Source of the DNA: Tausonia pullulans
Taxonomy: Eukaryota; Basidiomycota; Tremellomycetes; Cystofilobasidiales; Mrakiaceae
DNA length: 64,000 nt
Direction of reading: 5' to 3'
NCBI GenBank assembly: GCA_951802195.1
Contig: OX637620.1
Location: forward strand, 1,364,001 to 1,428,000
In this document: positions 45,061 through 55,495 of the stretch, one piece after another
How the letters are laid out: every line of letters begins with the position of its first letter
Position numbering within the stretch: the stretch's first letter is position 1
Notes under the pieces: model-generated
Databases searched by the model: none
What the model saw: the letters and a program-made list of their open reading frames with translations, nothing else
Told to the model about the DNA's origin: nothing
Program-made: the position numbers and the translations under genes

Positions 45061-47049
45061 ATGCCTCTCCTTCCTCCTCAGTCTCAGACCCCGCACGCGC
45101 TGCTTCCACTTCCGGACAAGCAGGCCCTCGTCGATGCATTCGTCGGACGTAAGCTCGATCAAGTCCGGACGCCCGCCGTCGTGATTGATCGGGCTGTCTA
45201 CGCCGAGGTGAGAGCAACGAGCATCCGCTGAAAAGGTGCTCATGCTGAAGTGTAGAGTGGGGTTACAGAACTGCTCCAAGATGTATGGCAAGGCCGAGTC
45301 GCTTCATGCAACCTTCAGGTCAGTCTCAGTTCATGAGTCAAGATCGTGCCCATCAACTTGTTCTGATAGTTTACCGGACTCACTAGGGCTCACGTCAAGT
45401 CTCGTGAGCGATATGTCATTTCAAAGAGACATTCATTAGACTTAACCGGCTTCTCCCGCCTCAGACAAAACCATCGAGGGCACGCGCCTGCAGCTCGCGT
45501 CCGGCCCTCACTCGGCGAAGGCCGTCATCGTTTCTACCATGATGGAGGCCTGGAAGCTTGCCGAGGACGGGCTCTTCGAGGAGGGTGTCGTGAATGATGT
45601 GAGTCTCCTCAATCATTACTGGGACGAAGTCGACTGACACGACGAGAGACATCTCCCATGGCACAGCTCCTCTACGGTCTCCCCCTCTCTCTCGCCGTGC
45701 TCTCCGATATCTCAGCCCTCCAGGACCGTGTCGAGCCGTCCGGAGGCGTCATCCGAGTCATGATCGACCACGAGCGTCAGATCGACGGAATTCACGATTT
45801 TGAACGCATCGCATCGCGTGATCCGTCATTCAGGCCGCGCAAGTGGAGCTGCTTCGTCAAGATCAATAGCGGTGGGGAGTCAGTCTTGCAGCGAGCTCCA
45901 TCCAACACCACTTTCTGAGTGCGACTGATCCTTGATATTTTCAGCCGCGCGGGATTGTACCCCGAAGACCCGGCGTTGCGGCCTCTGCTCGAGAAGATCC
46001 TTTCGAGCGAGTACATCAACCTGCATGGCTTCTACGCCCACGCCGGGCACAGCTATGACTCAGTCAGTCGTGGGGCCCTTGATCTCCATGTATGACATCC
46101 GCTCATCAACAACCTTCTCGTCCCAATGTAGACATCCCAGCCCGAGGCGAATGCCCACCTGGCCTTTGAGGTCGAGTCCTCCGTCCGGGCAGCCAAGATC
46201 GCGACGTCCATTGTGGAGTCGTCGCTCGAGATCTCGCGGCGGTACCAGCGGCCCAAGAATGAGCGGTGGTGCCTCAGCGTTGGCAGGTCGGTCTCCTCTT
46301 GTCACTGAACGATGCGGCTTCACGTTTAATCATTCTTTCGCTCCCGTCCGATTCAGCACACCGACGGCGAATTCTGCCCAGGCCGAGATCGAGGCTCTTG
46401 GAGGTATTCTCGAGCTGCACGCTGGAAGTGAGTCCGGCTTATCAAATCAAATTATCAACCTCCAAAAATGTTGACCCCGCTGTATGCTTTTGCAAGACTA
46501 CCCCCTCCTGGACCTCCAGCAGGTCCACACAAGCCTCGTCAACGCTTCTCATGTCTCCTGCTCCGTTCTCTCGACTATCATTTCGAACTACCCAGCCCGC
46601 GGGGCGACGAACGGCCAGACGACGGACGAGTTCATGTGCGACGCTGGGGGGATCGCCATGTCGAAGGACAAGGGCCCCGAGCCAGGCTATGGAAAGGTCG
46701 TTAATGAGGCGTGGACGCTCAGCAGGTGGGTCTGGTAAGGCATCGTCTCACCACGGCTTGTTTGGTCTGAGCTTTCTTGCAGAATCTCACAGGAGCACGG
46801 CGTCCTAACGGCCAATCAGGCCGAGGCGAAACCTCTTGAGATCGGCCAGAAGATCCGCATACTGCCCCAGCATGCTTGCATGACGCTTAGTGCTCACCCT
46901 TGGTAGTCAGTCTGCCCTTTCCCTCTCAATATCTAATCGCTTGCTGATTGAGAGGCTGAGTCATCTGTTCTCGCAGCTACATCGTAGACCCCGCCGTTGG
47001 CGACGGGCAAGAGATTGTCGATGTCTGGGTTCCTTGGAAGGGCTGGTAA
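45061..47049 (+). CDS. DSD1: D-serine dehydratase, eukaryotic type (DSD1)
   Basis: PLP- and zinc-dependent enzyme of the alanine-racemase-fold type that turns D-serine into pyruvate and ammonia in the cytosol. Reading: DKQALVDAFVGRKLDQVRTP AVVIDRAVYAE, NCSKMYGKAESLHATFRAHV, KSHKTIEGTRLQLASG (the Lys of HVKSHK is the expected PLP Schiff-base residue), VSTMMEAWKLAEDG, LYGLPLSLAVLSDISAL, EINLHGFYAHAGHSYDS-like block, and the C-terminal zinc-site region ISQEHGVL, ILPQHACMTLSAHPWYYIVD. The PLP lysine lies on a 17-nt microexon (45387-45403). Start at the Met before LLPPQSQ; an in-frame Met 13 codons upstream exists. D-threonine aldolases are close relatives, but the HxCxT zinc signature and length fit DSD1. 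Confidence 0.9.
45387..45403 (+). other. 17-nt microexon carrying the PLP lysine of DSD1
   Basis: The exon between ACTAG and GTGAGC reads G-GCT-CAC-GTC-AAG-TCT-C. With its neighbours it gives FRAHVKSHKTIEG, the conserved PLP-lysine block. Other donors nearby break the frame. Confidence 0.82.
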
Positions 47050-47141
47050 ACATTGATCGATGCTATGGAAAAAAAAACTAAATCATACCCAACTGTCAAC
47101 AAATACTAGCGCACATACAGACAAAAGTTTACAACACGTCG

Positions 47142-50100
47142 TCACCACCGCTGGGCGACCGGTCGACCGCCGTCGTTTGGATTCCTCCACGCCGCCGGCG
47201 AGTTCGGCTCCCTGAGCCGAAGACTAGATCGCTTTTGCGGAAGCGCCTTGAGGGCCGGGGAAGAAGCAGCGAAGAGATCCATCTCGTCAGAGTCGTCCGA
47301 CTCGTCTGATTGTTCTGGTTTCTCTGGCTCGGTCAGGCCTTCGCTAACAATGCTGCCCGGCCGGGACTCGCTCTTTTGCGAAAACGGGAAGTAGACGCCC
47401 TCAACCTCTGACGCCTCGTGGTTCGACTCCGACTCTGACGACGATGCGAAGAAGGTTGAGGCTGAGGGTGAAGGCGAGGGCGATGAGGAACCCGGGCCAT
47501 CATCGTCTTCTGCAGCAATCATCCCCGTCACCGTCGCATGTGACAGAGACAAACGGCTCTGTTTCGCATGCCGACGGGTATACGCCGAGACCCTTGTCGG
47601 GGTGTCGTACACGAGCGAAGAGGCGCCTGCGCTCATCATCTTGGGCGTCTTTTGTCCGATGGTAAGGGTAGCAGACGGAGATCGGACGGGGTCGAGTGAG
47701 ACGAAGCCTGGTCTAGGTCGGGCACGGGGAGTGCCTGATCGGAGAGGGGAGGCCGCCAGGAGCCAGAGGGGAGGACGGGGGGAATTAGCTGGGAGTGGCG
47801 TACCCCTCGACCTGGGCTTCAATGGAAGGACGATCGGGGTAGGAGGGAGGCAAGGCAGAGTGGAAGAGGATCGCAGGGCACCGAGCTGGGAGAGGCGACG
47901 ATGAGTGAGTGAAGTTTCCGGGGACGACAACTTGCGCTTGAAGGTCGGTGGAGGTGATAGGAAAGGTGGAGGCGAGGAAGTTAAACCGAGCTCGTCGGAG
48001 GACGGGATCAGCAGCACCTTGTCCGAAGTGAGGATGATCGGCGGGGGTAGTGGTGAGCTTGGGAGAAGCCTGGACGGCTGCTGACGACTGCGCTCCCGGA
48101 CCACCGGAATGAATACCTCGTCCTCCTCTCCGTCCGAGAGCGCGTCCATCGGGTCATCCGAGTCACTCTCCAATGCCTTCCGCCCGCGCCACTCTGGTTC
48201 GTCTTCATTCCTCCTCCATCTCTCCTCGTCTTCTTTTTCCTCGTCCTCTTCATTCTCCGACAACGTCGCCACGGAATCTGCTTCAGAGTCGTACTCCCAG
48301 CCATCTGTGTTCGATCTCTTCTTGTTGCGAACGCGCGGCAGCGGGGTCGCCTCGACCCATCCACCGACCATCTCTTCCCACCGGATAGCGCGCTTTGTCC
48401 CGCCGGGCGTCCTGCCGACACCACGACCATTGGCGAGACACCGGCCCTCTGCCTCCGTCGCCATGTCCGAGAGTACCTCCATCTCCTGTGCGACGGCGAT
48501 CTTCTCCTCAGCGGAGAGGATCTTGGACGAATAGAACGTCGAGAGCCGCTCAAAGTCCTCGAGCGCCGAGGAGAGGACCCACGACTCGAGGTGGTGGAGC
48601 TCGTACGCGCGCAACGTCGTTGCGAGGGAGAGGACTGTGGCAAGGGATGTGTGAGAAGCGAGGAGGAGCAGGATGTTGCATCGATCCGAAGAGTCGGCTG
48701 GGATGCGAGGGGTTGGCGTCGCTGTATTCGCGTTCGCCGCACGGAGAGAGGTGGTCCAGAGGATGTGCATGTCAAGTCCGAGAAGAGTGGTAGCAATTCG
48801 TTCCTTCTCCTGGTCTGATAGGTGCTCGTGGAGGAGATCGCCCAGTCTTGCGAGATTCGAGTCCATCTTGTCGAAAACGTCCGGAGAGATGGCCTGGGCT
48901 CGCAACCTATTACTGAGGTAGATGTGGTGCTGCGTCCAATGCTCTAACCTCTGGCGGAAGATATCCGAAAAGGGCTGCTGCCGGTCTGGCCGCTCGAGCT
49001 GGGCGCGCACGACCTCGACGAGGAGCTCCGTGGCAGCGGCATCGTCGTCCTTGCCGTCGCGGATAAAGCCATCGATCCCATCCCCGAGCCATCGAGTCTC
49101 GCGGCTGTCATCGTCAGCCTCAAGCTCAGCATCGAGCCATGATGACATGGTCAGGATCGACGTGGCCAGCATCGACGACCACCGGAAGCCGAGCGAGCCG
49201 TCGTCCTGCTTGGGCATCGGCTTGCGCGCCAGTGTTGGGAGATAGGAGGACCCCGGCGGGTGGAGAACTGAGGGGAGGGTGAAGGCTCTGAGAAGAAGAT
49301 GCGGCAGAAGAAGGGAGACCTTGAAAGTTCGTGTCAGCGACGAGCTCCCTTGTCATGGAGCTGCTCGCGCACCTCGTAGACGGCGTACCGCTCGATGCAA
49401 CATTCGAGCAGGGCTTCGTACAGTCCATGAAGCGGGATATCCGCTGCCAAGGCAATCTCGAGAGCGTGCACAGGCACCGCAAATCTACAGAAGGGCCAAG
49501 TCAGGACAGTTCAACGCAATTGCAGGTGGCGATCAACGACTGACCGCCTCCAGTGTTCGGGGATCGTCTCCCACCACTCGTCTCGCAGCTCAATCCGGCG
49601 GCTCTGCATCTTAGGCAGATCGTCGTCTTCGTCCTCGTCCTCATCGAGCAGGCCGAACTCCTCGCGCAGCTGATCGTCGATCCACAGCTCGATGTCCTGC
49701 CCGACGCGACGTGAGGAGCTGACGCTGAGGGGTGCGGGCCCAGGTCCGAAGGGCACGAAGACTGATGACGACCGGGCTGGATAGGCAACATCAAGTATAT
49801 TCTCGAAAGCCTTGACGAGAGCATGGACGCGCTTTCTGCGGAAAGCGACCGGGTCAGCAAGTCAGACCAATGCGCATTGGAGACAGAGAGGAGCGGCAAC
49901 ACGCGACGGCGAGCAGCACTCACGAGACCTCCGCAAGCTCCACACCCGGCAGCTGAGGGAATGGCAGGTTGGCCCCATTTTTCCCGCTCGGTCTGACCAT
50001 CAACTGGCTCCCCCTCGACTGAGGCACGGCCACAAGCTCCCTCGGGATCCCCCTCGGCGCGGTGCGCTTCATCCCCGCGCCAGCTCGATAGGTCGGCAGC

Positions 50101-50342
50101 CCCCGCGCATGGCCAGCTGTCTCGCCGAGCTTGAGGTTTCCGTTGCCCTTCCGGGAGTATGTACGCCTGCTCGAGGGCGCTGCGACTAGTGTTTGTTGCT
50201 GCTGGGAAGAGTACACGGACGAGGACGGGGTTGGGAAGAGGGCCTGGACGGTGGAAAGCTTGGAGAGGAAGGGGCGGAAGAGCCGGTGGATGCGCGAAGT
50301 CGGGAGCGTGTGCGACTCGCGTGAGCTCGCTCCAGGCGCCAT
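47142..50342 (-). CDS. Large unrecognised protein with acidic C-terminal half
   Basis: I do not recognise the family. The N-terminus MAPGASSRESHTLPTSRIHR LFRPFLSKLSTVQALF looks conserved in style (basic, helical). Then come GIPRELVAVPQSRGSQLMV, KRVHALVKAFENILDVAYPA, a helical stretch with an acidic cluster (LLDEDEDEDDDLPKMQSRRI), WWETIPEHWRRFAVPVHALE and ALLECCIERYAVYE. From about 49300 a long exon is mainly helical up to about 48450 (ATELLVEVVRAQLERPDRQQ, HILWTTSLRAANA, LASHTSLATVLSLATTLRAY ELHHLESWVLSSAL). The last 430 residues are low-complexity and acidic (SENEEDEEKEDEERW) with several basic patches. The stop lies 92 bases from the DSD1 stop on the other strand. Possibly nuclear, by composition only. 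Confidence 0.7.
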
Positions 50343-50609
50343 GGAAGAAAGTAAAGGAGAGCGGGATGCCGCCTCCAGTGTTCAGGAGGTGGAGGTTGAG
50401 GGTCTATCGACGCGCCTCGCGCGCCTGATTTCTGCCCACGCCTGCCATCGGCATCCAGCTTCATCCAGCCGAAGCTGGAGCTGGGGTGGTTGAAAGCTGT
50501 GCTATCGTTCCACCAGCGCCTTCATCGTCTCTCGTTGCATTTGCAGGCAGAGGATGGGCCTTTAGAGACAACAGAGCTCAGTCGTCATGCTTCATTCACA
50601 AATTCATGA

Positions 50610-52544
50610 TCATTTATCCTCCTTCCATCGCGAAAAGAAACCGTGCCACACCGCATCCTGGTCGTTCGAGCTGTGCTCTGAAATATCGGCCTGGAAGCTC
50701 CGATGCGGAAGGATGCTACGATGGACATGACGAGAGAGTGGAGTCAGGCACCACCTTGAGCCTATCAGAGGCAGAAACTCACAGGACATCCCCAACTCGC
50801 ACCGGCACGTTCTTCCCGCTAATATCCCTTGGCGCGACCCCCCACCGTGCAAAGAGGTACCGGAACAGTGCGTCTGTGAAGACGCCCGGCCCGGTCCAGT
50901 TGAGCACCTCGGGCGGGAGGACCTCGGTCTCCCTCCCTTCCTTCCCTGACTCCGCATTCGGCGTAACGCCGGCCGTCGGCGCTTGCTTGATCTTGTCAAG
51001 ACGCGTGTAGTAGTCTAGCGAAGTGTCGAGTGCCCGGCAGAGGGCGTCGACGAGGACGGGGTGACCAGCTGTGCCCGCGAGGGTCTGAGAGACGGACGAC
51101 GGAGGCGTCAGACGGGCTTCTCATAGAAGTACATAGATGAAAGCCCGCTGATACGTACCCACTGAACGATTTGGATTCCTCGAGCAAACGTCTTCTCGCG
51201 CCACTCGCCGTCATTCTCCGCTTCGATGGAGACGATGAGCGACGGCGGCGCAAGCTCGTTGAGGGCGCGATCTGATACCGAAGGCTTCACAGAGGATGAT
51301 GAGGATGAGAAGGGGGAGGGAATGGCGAGGGAAATGAGGGAGGGGAGGATAGCGAGGATGGGAGCAGTGAGGATCATGGTGTTGTGGGTACCCCAGTCGG
51401 CGATGGGTCGTACAGCGGACTGGCCATGATGAAGAAAGGTCAGCAGCTTGAAAGCCCTTGAGACCATGATTGATGCCAACGCACGGTGTCAATGTCTGGT
51501 ACGAAGAGTTTGAAGAATCATCAGGAAAACTCCGCAGTGATATCCAGTATGTGTGTTCGGCGACGCACCGGTGTATACACCGCCCCTCTGGAGGACCACA
51601 AGATATCGGAAGAGATCCGCCCGGACAGCCCCAAGCATTTTCCTCCTCTTTCCCCCATCGGCCTTCGCGTCCCTTCCCATCCGGTCCCACTCCTCCCTAA
51701 CCCCACTCGAGCCGAACGTGCTCCGGACCCAGGCATCGAGCGCCGCATCGTCGAGGAACCGGATCTCCCAATCTGGATTGAGCCTCGCCCAGCCCTGGAA
51801 CTGCTCCGGAAAGTCGGACGAGTGTGACGTCGAATAAACCTGTTTGGGCAAGTACGGCGACGCGTATGGTACTGTCTCCGGCATAAGGGGACATGTTGGG
51901 TCGAGCGCCAGAGCGAGGTGCGCCAGGACAGTCGAGATCCAGTACGGTGCGGGCGTGTCCCGCTCATCAGAGAAGGTGGTATTCTTGTGCACGTGGGCAT
52001 GGGCTTCCGAAGGATCGTCCGAGGACGACGAGCTCGCCAGCCTCGATCGACTGACGGCGGCATGGTCGGGACCCTTGACACCGTTCCAGCCAAAGTGCAC
52101 AGTGAGGGCGCGCTCGATGTCGCGCGTATATGCCTCGAGCCCGAGCGAGGCTTCGTCCTTTCCCAGCTGAAGGCCCAGTTCCCTTTGATCGCGCGCGAAC
52201 TGGCTGTCCTCGTCACCATTTCCGTCGTGGAAGTATCCGTGCTGCTTGCGGCCGAGTTCGACCTCGGCGAGGTGGATGAGGGACGCGACTGGGACAGCAG
52301 CCTGACGCGACAGTGCCGACGCGAGTGCCGCTGCCGTGGCGGAGGAAGGGGAGGAAAAATATGACGAGAGGGAAAGAAAGTAGTAGAGGAGCGCTGTAAT
52401 GGGGATGAGAGGCAGGATCCGGCGATAGTAGGGAGGTATGAGGCCAGATATCTTGGAAGCTGTCGAAGGGGCTGCTGGGTGGGTGAAGGCTGAGAACGAG
52501 GCCGTCGAGGAGGTTCCCCTCCGATGGGCGGCGCGAGAGAGCAT
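50610..52544 (-). CDS. GT32 glycosyltransferase, OCH1-like alpha-1,6-mannosyltransferase
   Basis: Golgi type II membrane enzyme of family GT32; Och1 starts the outer N-glycan chain, and relatives make other mannosylated products. There is one membrane anchor (RRILPLIPITALLYYFLSLS). The catalytic part has SSDFPEQFQGWARLNPDWE IRFLDDAALDAWVRSTFG, GAVRADLFRYLVVLQRGGVY and TDIDTSAVRPIADWG with the DXD metal/nucleotide site. EWREKTFARGIQIVQWTLAG TAGHPVLVDALCRALD, GPGVFTDALFRYL and the family ending VWHGFFSRWKEDK follow. The DXD comes from an 11-nt microexon (51485-51495) read through phase-1/phase-0 junctions. The last intron, after VGDVL, brings in the SWK ending. Acceptor specificity unknown. A long Ser-rich stem lies between anchor and catalytic domain. 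Confidence 0.9.
51485..51495 (-). other. 11-nt microexon encoding the DXD motif of the GT32 gene
   Basis: The minus strand reads ACCAG|ACATTGACACC|GTGCGT. Joined to the upstream exon ending GTATACACCG and the downstream exon TCCGCTGTACG, it yields GGVYTDIDTSAVRP, the Och1-family catalytic loop. Confidence 0.83.
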
Positions 52545-53226
52545 CGCGAGCCTTGCTGGGGCCGGAAATATCCGCGGCGGCGTGAGTTCGAGGAGCCAGC
52601 AGGAGCGGACAAATGGCGGTTGGACGGGAGAGAAGACGAGGAGGGAAAGGAGGGAGGCAGATGCCAGCCAGGTCGCGCCGCGGACGGTGCGCGGTAGTCA
52701 GCAGAGAGGAGTCGTCGTCGTCTGTTTCAGGCGCACGCGGGCAAGGTTGAATCACGCGGGAAATGACGTCAGTCAAAATGTCGCGATCATAGATGTCGAG
52801 GCGATGGGGTCTCGTCAGGCACGCCATAGTCCAGAGACTGTCTTGCCACTTCATTTGATCCATTTTCTGAAAGATCAAAAGATCACTGTGGCTGAAAGCC
52901 TGCGAAGAGTGGAGCTACGTCGCGAAGCACTAGCAGCTGCGGGAACACACAGCCTCACGCAGTCTATCGTCAAAGGGAGGTTCTTCAAATACCGAAGGAG
53001 GGCAGGGGACAGAAAAGGAAACAAGGCGAGACACAACGGAGTGGCGTACGATTGAATTTTACATACGGAAGGAGTACATAAGCCGCCGGGGTCAAAGAAA
53101 CGCGCGCTGAGCAAACGAAGGAAGAAGGGAAGAAGTAAAATACTAGATACACACATAGGATGTCACACAGGACAAGAAACTCAATGACTCCCGATTAGAT
53201 GAGCCGATATATGAGCGCTTTCAACC
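52545..53226. other. Intergenic region between GT32 and NYN genes
   Basis: 682 bases: GT32 promoter and 3' UTR of the NYN gene. A plus-strand open frame crosses the 5' end of GT32 but has no recognisable motif. Nothing else seen. Confidence 0.5.
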
Positions 53227-55092
53227 TCAAGTCTCCACCTCCAGTACCTCCCGGAAGCTGTCAAGCTCGTGGACCTCCAAGAGCCCCGTCCAGGCCCGCT
53301 CGAGCTCCCTCCACCCCTTGCCCATGCCAGACTTCCAGCCCCAAACCTCGACCTTCCAGCCGCGGGCGAGCGCCAGTTCCACACACCCGCGGAAGCCCGA
53401 GGGATTGAGCGTCGAGCCGGCGCAGTCGCCCGTGGCGAGGACAAGGGTCGCGGGCGCTGGCGAGTGGAGGAGGGTGAGGAGGAGTTTGAGTTGGAGAAGT
53501 TCGTCTACCGCCTGCTCCTTGTAGCGCGCGGCAGCAACGACAGTCGGAGCCGCCGCAGCAACCGAGATGGTAGAGGAGCGAGGGACCGAAGAGGTGATGT
53601 TGGGGTGATAGGCATTACCGGCGCCAATAAAGAGAGAGGATGAAACCGCCGGAGAAGGATGACGCCAGTTCGGGGAGAAGGCCAAAGGCTGCTGCGTATG
53701 AAGGGCGTCATCCTCCTCGGTAGATGAGTCGGAAGACCCGCTGCTTGCGAGAGGACGGCTCCAGCGCCGTCGCCGCTGCTGTTGCTGAAGCTCCTCACTC
53801 TCAAGCTTGACGCGCTTGAGAACGCAGACGTCCCAATCGACAGAGCCGTCACCACACGGGAAATTGTCGAGCGGCTGCCAGAGCGGCGAGGACGCAACGA
53901 GAGCGCGCGTAGCTGCTAAGCGACCACGCTCGAGGAGAAAGGTGAGAGGGCGGTGGGCAAGGAGACGCTTGCCACGATGAGGGCTCCTAAGGTGAGTGGG
54001 GGGCAGAGAGATGAGGCCGACGAGGATATTGGAGCTGGGAATGGGAGAGCAGTCAAAGTCAAGTCGAAGTCGCGAAACCAAGAAACCACTGGGCACTCAC
54101 TGGTCGATGAAAACGTGCACGACATTACTGCCTTGCGTTTGCGCAGGAGAAGAGCTGACTACCGCGTCTCCTACGCCAGGTGCCTTGACAGCAGCAGCCT
54201 CCTGCTCCAGAGAGAGCAGACCGCGCTGGATCGTGAACTTATCGTTGGGGAAAGAGAGGTCGAGTTGCGCGGCGAGCCGCTTGAGCTGCGAGGGCCGTCT
54301 GGGAGAAACAGGTTGGACATCCTCGCGAAAGTTTGAGGCAGGAGAAAGCATCGAAGCGGTGCCCGGCGAGCTGAAGAGCGGTGTCGGAACATGCTTCTCC
54401 GACTGACGAGGGCTTGTGGAGACGATGGAGGTAGGACGGGTGGAGGTGATCGAGATCGAGGCGTCGTCTGACGAATATGAGAGCAACGAAGGGGACGAGA
54501 GCGGAGCGAAACCAGACGGCAGAATATGTTTAAGGGAAGCCTGCTCGACAGCGAGAATTGGTCCTTCCTTGTTGTTGATGAGCGGAGAGACGGGGGCAGT
54601 CGATGCTGGTTTAGTCTGGCGGCGGAGAGCCCTCCGCACCTCGGCTTCCGCCGCGATCTTCCGCTTGCGAGCGCGATCGTCCTCGATGAGGCCACGCCGT
54701 TCGTTGCGGAAGAATTGAAGGATGGAGGGGAAGGCACCCAAGTGAGCATCCTCAGGAATTACCTCGTCGCCAGCAGGGGACGGCGAAGGCAGAGCGTCCG
54801 CCGGCAGCGGTCGCAGTGGAGACAAACCCGCTTGAGGGGAAGGGGGAGGAGCCAAACGGGATGAGGAAGCAGGGGGGTTGAAGAGTTCCCTTTGCTTCTT
54901 CCTCGGATAAGAAGAGGCGAGGAGAAGTCGGCCAGTCTCGGGCGAAGCGAGATGGCGTGGCGGCCGAGGCAGGGAGTTGTGAGTGAAAGACGGTGAGGTG
55001 GGTGCGGCGTTATTCTAAGTTGAGCAGAAGTCAGTAGTAGCACCGGCGCACAGATGACACCCACTGAAGCAGAAGGAACTTACCTTGATCAT
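53227..55092 (-). CDS. NYN-domain (PIN-like) putative ribonuclease
   Basis: Protein with a C-terminal NYN domain, a PIN-like Mg-dependent RNA nuclease fold. A 9-nt first coding exon (MIK, 55084-55092) joins a long Pro/Ser-rich region with RNERRGLIEDDRARKRKIAA and two low-complexity stretches. The NYN core follows: VVHVFIDHSNILVGLISLP (strand 1 with Asp, formed across an intron), SPLWQPLDNFP, WDVCVLKRVK, KEQAVDELLQLKLLLTLLHS (second Asp), LVLATGDCAGSTLNPSGFRG CVELALARGWKVEVWGWKSG (third Asp). It ends at EVLEVET. A Gln/Arg/Ser-rich insert of about 90 residues splits the domain between KRVKLESEE and RYKEQAVDE. Three acidic residues in the expected places suggest an active enzyme. Targets unknown. 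The first exon is the least certain part. Confidence 0.8.
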
Positions 55093-55495
55093 ATATGCGA
55101 GAAAAAGGCTGGATCGCAGATAACGAGGTGGACGAAGTCGATGTGGAGTGGAGGGCGGAACAGTGCCGGTAAGGGTGGATTGCGAGGTCGCAGAGAGGAT
55201 GCCAAAGTAGGCGAGCGGTAGAGAGAGGATGAGAGACGTAGAAGGGCAGAGAGGACCTGCTCTGGATCGGAGATGACGGGGGCGAAGAAAGTGAAAGAAA
55301 GGGGAAGAGAGGAGGGATGAATATGGTTGAAGTTGAGTGGAGAGTGGACGCGGCAGGTAGGTCGAGACTGACTCGTTGAGCGGCACGGGCCTGCCGCTCT
55401 CCTCCGGGCTCCTTCGCTTCCTGCCTGACTACCCCCCACCCCACCCCAAACCGCCACACACTCTCACTGTGTCTCTCTTGCCCCGAGGGCGCGTT
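55093..55495. promoter_or_regulatory. Divergent promoter NYN / GPI3
   Basis: 403 bases between head-to-head genes. The NYN side is strongly C/T-rich on its sense strand. No gene is supported; longer upstream Met codons for the NYN gene exist in frame. Confidence 0.45.

Noticed and set aside
51521-52612. 363-codon minus-strand open frame at the GT32 gene
   Set aside because: Out of frame with the GT32 motifs (WARLNPDWEIRFLDD, RADLFRYL) and compositionally Arg/Ser-rich.
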